DNA from: Anseongella ginsenosidimutans
Lineage (GTDB): Bacteria; Bacteroidota; Bacteroidia; Sphingobacteriales; Sphingobacteriaceae
Reading direction: 5' to 3'
Assembly: GCA_029268045.1 (NCBI GenBank)
Contig: JAJUHF010000002.1
Coordinates: 1 to 64,000 of the forward strand
Length of the DNA stretch: 64,000 nucleotides
The position numbers and the translations under genes were made by a program. The notes beneath the pieces are model-generated. The model was given only the letters and a program-made list of their open reading frames with translations, had not been told where the DNA came from and ran no database searches. Below, one piece after another: positions 59,677-64,000 of the stretch; within the stretch, counting starts at the first letter, position 1, and every line of letters starts with the position of its first letter.

Positions 59677-61578
59677 CTACCACCCCGGGTTCTGAGACAA
59701 TTCCGTATTGGTCAGCAATACGTTCTCATTGATCGGCCACAGGTAATCCCGCGTAGCGAAAGTCTGATTGAAGATCAGGGTCTCACGGTAGTAACCTTCC
59801 GCCGTCGGTTGCTGCAGATCCCATCCGGTAATTGGCTTGTTTAATTCCTCAAGCGCTTTTTTCCAGCGCCGCAGATCCCAGAAGCGGTGACCTTCAAAGG
59901 AAAGTTCAATAAGCCGTTCCCGTTGGATAATTTCACGCAGGCCTTCCTGGGTGGTGTATTTCAGCGGATTGTTGCTGTATTTACTCCAGGAATCGGCCAC
60001 GCCTTCCAATCCGGCGCGTGCCCGTACCGCATCAATGTAATCCAGCGCTTCGGATACCGGACCCTGTACCTCATTCAATGCTTCTGCATAGAGCAGGTAA
60101 AGATCGGCCAGACGGATCACGGGCCAGGGGTAATCTTCCCGGGTGTAGGTGGTCTCCCCGATCACGTTGTTGATGTTTACCAATTTTTTGGGCCAGTAAC
60201 CGGTAGTGGAATACGAAGTCAGGTTAATTGCCGCTGCCGGCTGACCTTGCTTGCTCGATACAAAGAACAGATCTCCTTTGTCATCGAATTTACCTTGTCC
60301 GTACCAGATCCCTCCATCAAAGCCCAGGCTCGCGTAAAAGCGGTTTTCCCGGTTGAAATGCAGCTTGGCGGTGGTGTAGCCTTCCTTCAGGTTGAATTTA
60401 TCGGACTCGGTCGCCATCTGCAGTCCGAAGCGGCCATTGTAGTCGTAATTCTTGTCCTCGTCAATGGGCACTCCGTTGGCACTGTAGAACATGTGCGCGA
60501 TCTTCAGCGGCGGTGCGATCAGACCGCTTGTAGCGCCGTTGTCCGCGCGTGCCGGGTCCAGACCACGTGGAGTGGCCCGGGCCTGCATGGCGCTTGACAT
60601 GCTGTTCGTATTGGCCCAGATGATTTCGGAATTCCATTTTTCGGTGACACTGCCCCGGATATTCAGTTTGATCAGCGTAGTATCGCTCAGATCAAAGGGA
60701 ATAAACTGAGTATTGTAGTAATACAGTTTGTGTCCCTGCGCTTCGGCAAAATCGATGGCCTCCTTGGCGGCTGCCAGCGCGCGCTCCCATTTCTGCGGAT
60801 CAACCGTCGGGTTGAACAGGGGCGTGCCGTCCTTCTGATTGAATCCGGCGTAGTCGGAGTTGCCGTTAAAAAGCGGGCTGGCCGCGGTAACCAGTACTTT
60901 TGCTTTAACGGCCATGGCGATCGTTTTGGTAATCCGTCCCAGTTCTTCAATCTCGAAATCGATCCGGTCGGGGAGATCCACGATGGCCTCATCCAGCAAT
61001 TCCACGACGTAGTCGAAGCACTCGTCCACCGGAGAACGGGGGATCTGCACCTCATCCCGGTCGGCATAAATCGGCAGGTTTTCCTTCACCAGCACAATGG
61101 GGCCGTACATCCGAAGCAGCCAGTAATGGTAATAGGCTTTCAGAAACTTTACTTCGGCCACCCAGCGCTCCCGTTCCCAGATGGGGAGATCGGGTACGGA
61201 CTCGATATTTTCCAGAAACACATTACATTGACGGATTCCTTCGTAAAGGTCTTTGGCGCCTTGTGACCCCTGCCAGAAATTGACATAGGGTTCCACGATC
61301 CGCTGGTTCCCCCGGGCGATTTGCCATGCCGGCTCCCCGTTGGTGGGGGGCAACCACAGTTCATCCCCGGCAAGGAAGGCCGGGTTCTGGCTGATGCCGG
61401 AGTGCGCCGGCATATACGAATAACATGTGAAGAGAAAGCGCTCGGCCGTGCTGCGGAGCCGGAACGCATAGTCGATCGTCGCGACGTTGTCCGGCACGAT
61501 GTCCATGTATTTGTTGCAGGCGCTTAAGGTGCCGAGCAACACCATGGCGAGAGATATCTTTTTTATATACTTTTTCAT
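59677..61578 (-). CDS. RagB/SusD-family nutrient-binding lipoprotein
   Basis: 633 residues. Lipobox LSAC with CNKYMDIVPDN, the typical SusD start (L-D-x-x-P). The TPR-like helical core has LKAYYHYWLLRMYGPIVLV and PLFNGNSDYAGF. The C-terminal RagB part has DYPWPVIRLADLYLLYAEAL, then RAGLEG, and ends LIELSFEGHRFWDLRRWKK. It caps the SusC channel and binds the substrate glycan. Large for SusD. Starts 10 nt after susC. Confidence 0.93.
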   Translation of the reverse strand: MKKYIKKISLAMVLLGTLSACNKYMDIVPDNVATIDYAFRLRSTAERFLFTCYSYMPAHSGISQNPAFLAGDELWLPPTNGEPAWQIARGNQRIVEPYVNFWQGSQGAKDLYEGIRQCNVFLENIESVPDLPIWERERWVAEVKFLKAYYHYWLLRMYGPIVLVKENLPIYADRDEVQIPRSPVDECFDYVVELLDEAIVDLPDRIDFEIEELGRITKTIAMAVKAKVLVTAASPLFNGNSDYAGFNQKDGTPLFNPTVDPQKWERALAAAKEAIDFAEAQGHKLYYYNTQFIPFDLSDTTLIKLNIRGSVTEKWNSEIIWANTNSMSSAMQARATPRGLDPARADNGATSGLIAPPLKIAHMFYSANGVPIDEDKNYDYNGRFGLQMATESDKFNLKEGYTTAKLHFNRENRFYASLGFDGGIWYGQGKFDDKGDLFFVSSKQGQPAAAINLTSYSTTGYWPKKLVNINNVIGETTYTREDYPWPVIRLADLYLLYAEALNEVQGPVSEALDYIDAVRARAGLEGVADSWSKYSNNPLKYTTQEGLREIIQRERLIELSFEGHRFWDLRRWKKALEELNKPITGWDLQQPTAEGYYRETLIFNQTFATRDYLWPINENVLLTNTELSQNPGW

Positions 61579-61588
61579 TGCTTGCTGT

Positions 61589-64000
61589 TTAGAAGTTAGC
61601 CAGAATACCGAGGTTAACTACGCGCTGTACAGGGTATCCCAGACCGTTGTTGCCCATTTCCACGTCCCACAGCTTGAAGCTGCTCCAGGTAAGCAGATTC
61701 GTTCCGCTCAGATAAACCCGCAGGTTTTGCATAAATAATTTATCGGCCGTCTGCTGGGGCAGGGTATACCCGATTTCAACCTGCTTCAGCCGGAGGAAAG
61801 AACCGTTCCGCATAAACCAGGTACTGGTCTGGGCGTTGTTGTTCGTTCCAATCTCGGTCGTGCTCAGGCGGGGCCACAGGGCGTAGAGATCCCGGTTGCT
61901 TTCCGACCAGTAGCTGTCCGCATAAGCTTTCAGCAGCTGGTTTTGCGGAACCCCGATCAACGCCCCCTCGTTTTCATACGCATAGGGTATGAAGGGTGCC
62001 GTGGCCAGCGGATTGATCCAGAACGATTCGCGGCCCAGTCCCTGGAAGAAGGCGGAAACATCGAACGCTTTGTATCCTACCGAGAAACCGAACCCGTAGG
62101 TGATCTCTGGCACGGTCGGATAACCGATGGGTACCTGATCCAGGGTCGTGATCTGGCCGTCGCCGTTTACGTCGCGGTACTTGATGTCGCCACCCATGTA
62201 CTCCCCAAAGTTCTGACGGGGCGATCTGGCCACCTCGGCGTCGTCCACAAACAGCCGTTCGGCAATGTATCCCCACACCTGGTTGATTGGGTAACCCACG
62301 CGGCTTTTCCACCATTCTTTCTCGTATTCGTACTCTTCATAAACCAGGTATTTGCTGGTGGCGTAGGTAAAGTTACCCATTACCTGGATCCACAGGTCTT
62401 TATTGACTACGTGGTTATAGTCGAACTGGATGTCAATTCCGCGCGCTTCGGCTTCACCCACGTTCGTCTGCGGCTGTGCCGAAAGGCCCATTTCAGCCGG
62501 GGTGGCGGTACGCGTCATCAGGATGTTCTTACGGTGGTCCTTGAATACGTCCACCATCAGATTCGCCTTGTCAAACAGGCCGATTTCCAAGGCCAGGTTC
62601 AGTTTGGAAGCCGTTTCCCAGGTAATGCCCGGATCGGCATAACGCGAAATGGAAATTCCGTTGTGGGAGTACCCGTTATCTCTTCCAAACACCGCGCCCC
62701 GGTTGGGGTCATTCATGTTGACATTGGAGAGATACAGGAAGCGATCCCGGGGATGGCCAATCGCGTCGTTTCCGGATAAACCGTAGGTTGCCCGCAACCG
62801 CAGGTTGTTCACCGTGCTTTCCAGCGGCTCCCAGAACTTTTCGTTCGAAATGGTCCAGGCTACCCCTGCAGAGGGGAAGAACCCAAAGCGGTTGGAACGG
62901 TGGAACCGCTCCGAGCCGTTGTACCCGAAGTTGAATTCAGCATAATACCTGCTGTCGTAGGAATAGGTTGCCCGTCCGGCCAGACCCACGTTCCGGAAGG
63001 GAAGGGATTCCTGCAGATCGGCAGAGTTGGCCGCAAGCTTATTGCGAACCATAAACACGAAGGTCCCGTTGATCGAGTGTTTATCGTCGATCTCCTTGGA
63101 GTAATTCGCTGCCGATTCCAGGTAGAAGCTGGATTCCACCTGGCGCGGGCTCAGCCCATAGCTGAGGTATTCCGACCCGGTGTCCTCGTTCATCAGATCA
63201 AGACGGTAGGTATTGGTGTACTTGTTGTAGGAAGTCGCATAATACCAGAACGGGTTGTACGCGCGAACCACATCAAAGTAGCTGTACCGGTCGGTATTCA
63301 ACAGCGTCCGGACATTCAAACCCGGCGTAATGAAGGTCAAATCCTGCTTCAATTCCAGCTGAGCCGACATCTTCGAGCGGGAGTACTCCTTGTATCCACG
63401 CACCAGATCCGCATACGGGTTCAACTGGGGCGTATTCGGTCCAAGCTGCGTGCTGTTCCCGAACAGGATGTGCTGCACGTATTGATGGTCCTCATCCACG
63501 GGGTAGTAGGCCGGGAAAGACACCGGGCTGCTTCGCAGGATCTTCCGGTAAACGTCGGCGCCCCCATTGATGGGGCCGTTGTAATCATCGAACAAACCCG
63601 AGAGCCTGACCACCATTTCGGTCGATTTGGTAAGGTCTACGTTCACGTTGGAGCGCAGGCTGTAGGTCTTCAGGTTGATGTTGTTATTGAAATTATTCCG
63701 TTTGTCCACGTTGAGGATCCCGTTGTCCTGATTAAAGGATCCGGCCACGAAGTACCGGGCCACTTTACCACCGCCGCTCACGTTCATATTGATCCGCTGG
63801 TTCATGGTATAGTCTTTCACCAGCATTTTCCGCCAATCGGTGGTGGGGTACATGTAGGGATTGGTGCCTTCGATCGTATTGTCGATCTTTTCATCCGAAT
63901 ACGGGCGTTCCCCAAGCGGGTCGCGAGTCAACACGGCTTCGTTATGGAGGCGCATATAGGTAATGGGGTCGGCCAGCTCCACTTCCCGTGTCGGCTGCGA
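61589..64000 (-). CDS. SusC/RagA-family TonB-dependent receptor (5' end outside window)
   Basis: The frame is open through the right edge; about 800 C-terminal residues are visible. After PITYMRLHNEAV, typical of the end of the plug domain, the beta-barrel follows with GGKVARYFVAGSFNQDNGIL, RATYGLSGNDAIGHPRDRFL, FDYNHVVNKDLWIQVMGNFT, DVNGDGQITTLDQVPIGYP and the C-terminal strand VQRVVNLGILANF. The missing part should contain the signal peptide, carboxypeptidase-like domain, TonB box and most of the plug. It imports oligosaccharide together with SusD. Confidence 0.94.
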   Translation of the reverse strand, partial: SQPTREVELADPITYMRLHNEAVLTRDPLGERPYSDEKIDNTIEGTNPYMYPTTDWRKMLVKDYTMNQRINMNVSGGGKVARYFVAGSFNQDNGILNVDKRNNFNNNINLKTYSLRSNVNVDLTKSTEMVVRLSGLFDDYNGPINGGADVYRKILRSSPVSFPAYYPVDEDHQYVQHILFGNSTQLGPNTPQLNPYADLVRGYKEYSRSKMSAQLELKQDLTFITPGLNVRTLLNTDRYSYFDVVRAYNPFWYYATSYNKYTNTYRLDLMNEDTGSEYLSYGLSPRQVESSFYLESAANYSKEIDDKHSINGTFVFMVRNKLAANSADLQESLPFRNVGLAGRATYSYDSRYYAEFNFGYNGSERFHRSNRFGFFPSAGVAWTISNEKFWEPLESTVNNLRLRATYGLSGNDAIGHPRDRFLYLSNVNMNDPNRGAVFGRDNGYSHNGISISRYADPGITWETASKLNLALEIGLFDKANLMVDVFKDHRKNILMTRTATPAEMGLSAQPQTNVGEAEARGIDIQFDYNHVVNKDLWIQVMGNFTYATSKYLVYEEYEYEKEWWKSRVGYPINQVWGYIAERLFVDDAEVARSPRQNFGEYMGGDIKYRDVNGDGQITTLDQVPIGYPTVPEITYGFGFSVGYKAFDVSAFFQGLGRESFWINPLATAPFIPYAYENEGALIGVPQNQLLKAYADSYWSESNRDLYALWPRLSTTEIGTNNNAQTSTWFMRNGSFLRLKQVEIGYTLPQQTADKLFMQNLRVYLSGTNLLTWSSFKLWDVEMGNNGLGYPVQRVVNLGILANF

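Noticed and set aside
1-64000. CRISPR arrays, insertion sequences, prophage or plasmid origin
   Set aside because: No regularly spaced repeats, transposase, integrase, capsid or replication-initiator gene was seen.

Overview
The window looks like a chromosomal segment of a Bacteroidota bacterium, probably from the Cytophagales or a related lineage. The evidence is a SusC/SusD outer-membrane pair with DUF4959/DUF4998-type surface lipoproteins at the right edge, lipoproteins with short Bacteroidota-style signal peptides, very weak Shine-Dalgarno sequences, and repeated promoters of the Bacteroidota type (TTG or TTTG, 19-20 nt, then TANNTTTG). The species cannot be named from sequence alone.

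Layout, left to right. At 1-4061 a two-domain HTH protein is followed by a TPP-riboswitch-controlled thiamin salvage operon (thiM-thiE-thiD-tenA). At 4089-7201 there is an ECF sigma factor, an anti-sigma-like membrane protein, a lipoprotein, and a separate DUF4397 lipoprotein. At 7268-10314 a MarR regulator is translationally coupled to what I read as a rifampin phosphotransferase (His domain at the C-terminus), not a PEP synthase. At 10442-13075 lie an AraC/VOC pair, a GH43 glycosidase and an SDR dehydrogenase. At 13130-16057 is a possible defence or stress cassette: a MazG-like pyrophosphohydrolase overlapping a GIY-YIG / DUF2075 helicase / S24-type fusion, then DUF4180. At 16175-19254 come an SRPBCC protein, a beta-helix protein, and tRNA-Asp flanked by two truncated gene remnants. 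At 19501-22565 is a GMC dehydrogenase with a Tat-signal small subunit and a c-type cytochrome.

The middle is mostly housekeeping. It holds prfA, a GT2, an MsbA-like exporter, meaB, an aminopeptidase P, an OmpA-family protein, and a tightly coupled run (small membrane peptide, RidA, EamA transporter, recG). Next are an esterase, a second ABC exporter, the translation operon rplM-rpsI-rpsB-tsf followed by pyrH-frr, an RsmI-like methylase, hflX, and another esterase. A trpE-trpG-trpC operon is preceded by a 24-residue leader peptide with three consecutive Trp codons and a terminator/antiterminator pair, which is textbook ribosome-mediated attenuation.

The right part contains two overlapping amidohydrolase genes and an atypical class II tRNA-like gene with its own strong promoter. 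These are followed by an Lrp-type regulator, a four-helix membrane protein, pdhB, and a UvrD-type helicase fused to an iron-sulfur PD-(D/E)XK nuclease. The window ends with a polysaccharide-utilisation-type operon (SusC, SusD and two lipoproteins) whose susC continues beyond the right edge.

The points most worth following are the trp leader, the tRNA-like gene with anticodon GUC and an oversized variable arm, the MazG/GIY-YIG-helicase-S24 cassette, and the MarR-coupled rifampin phosphotransferase.
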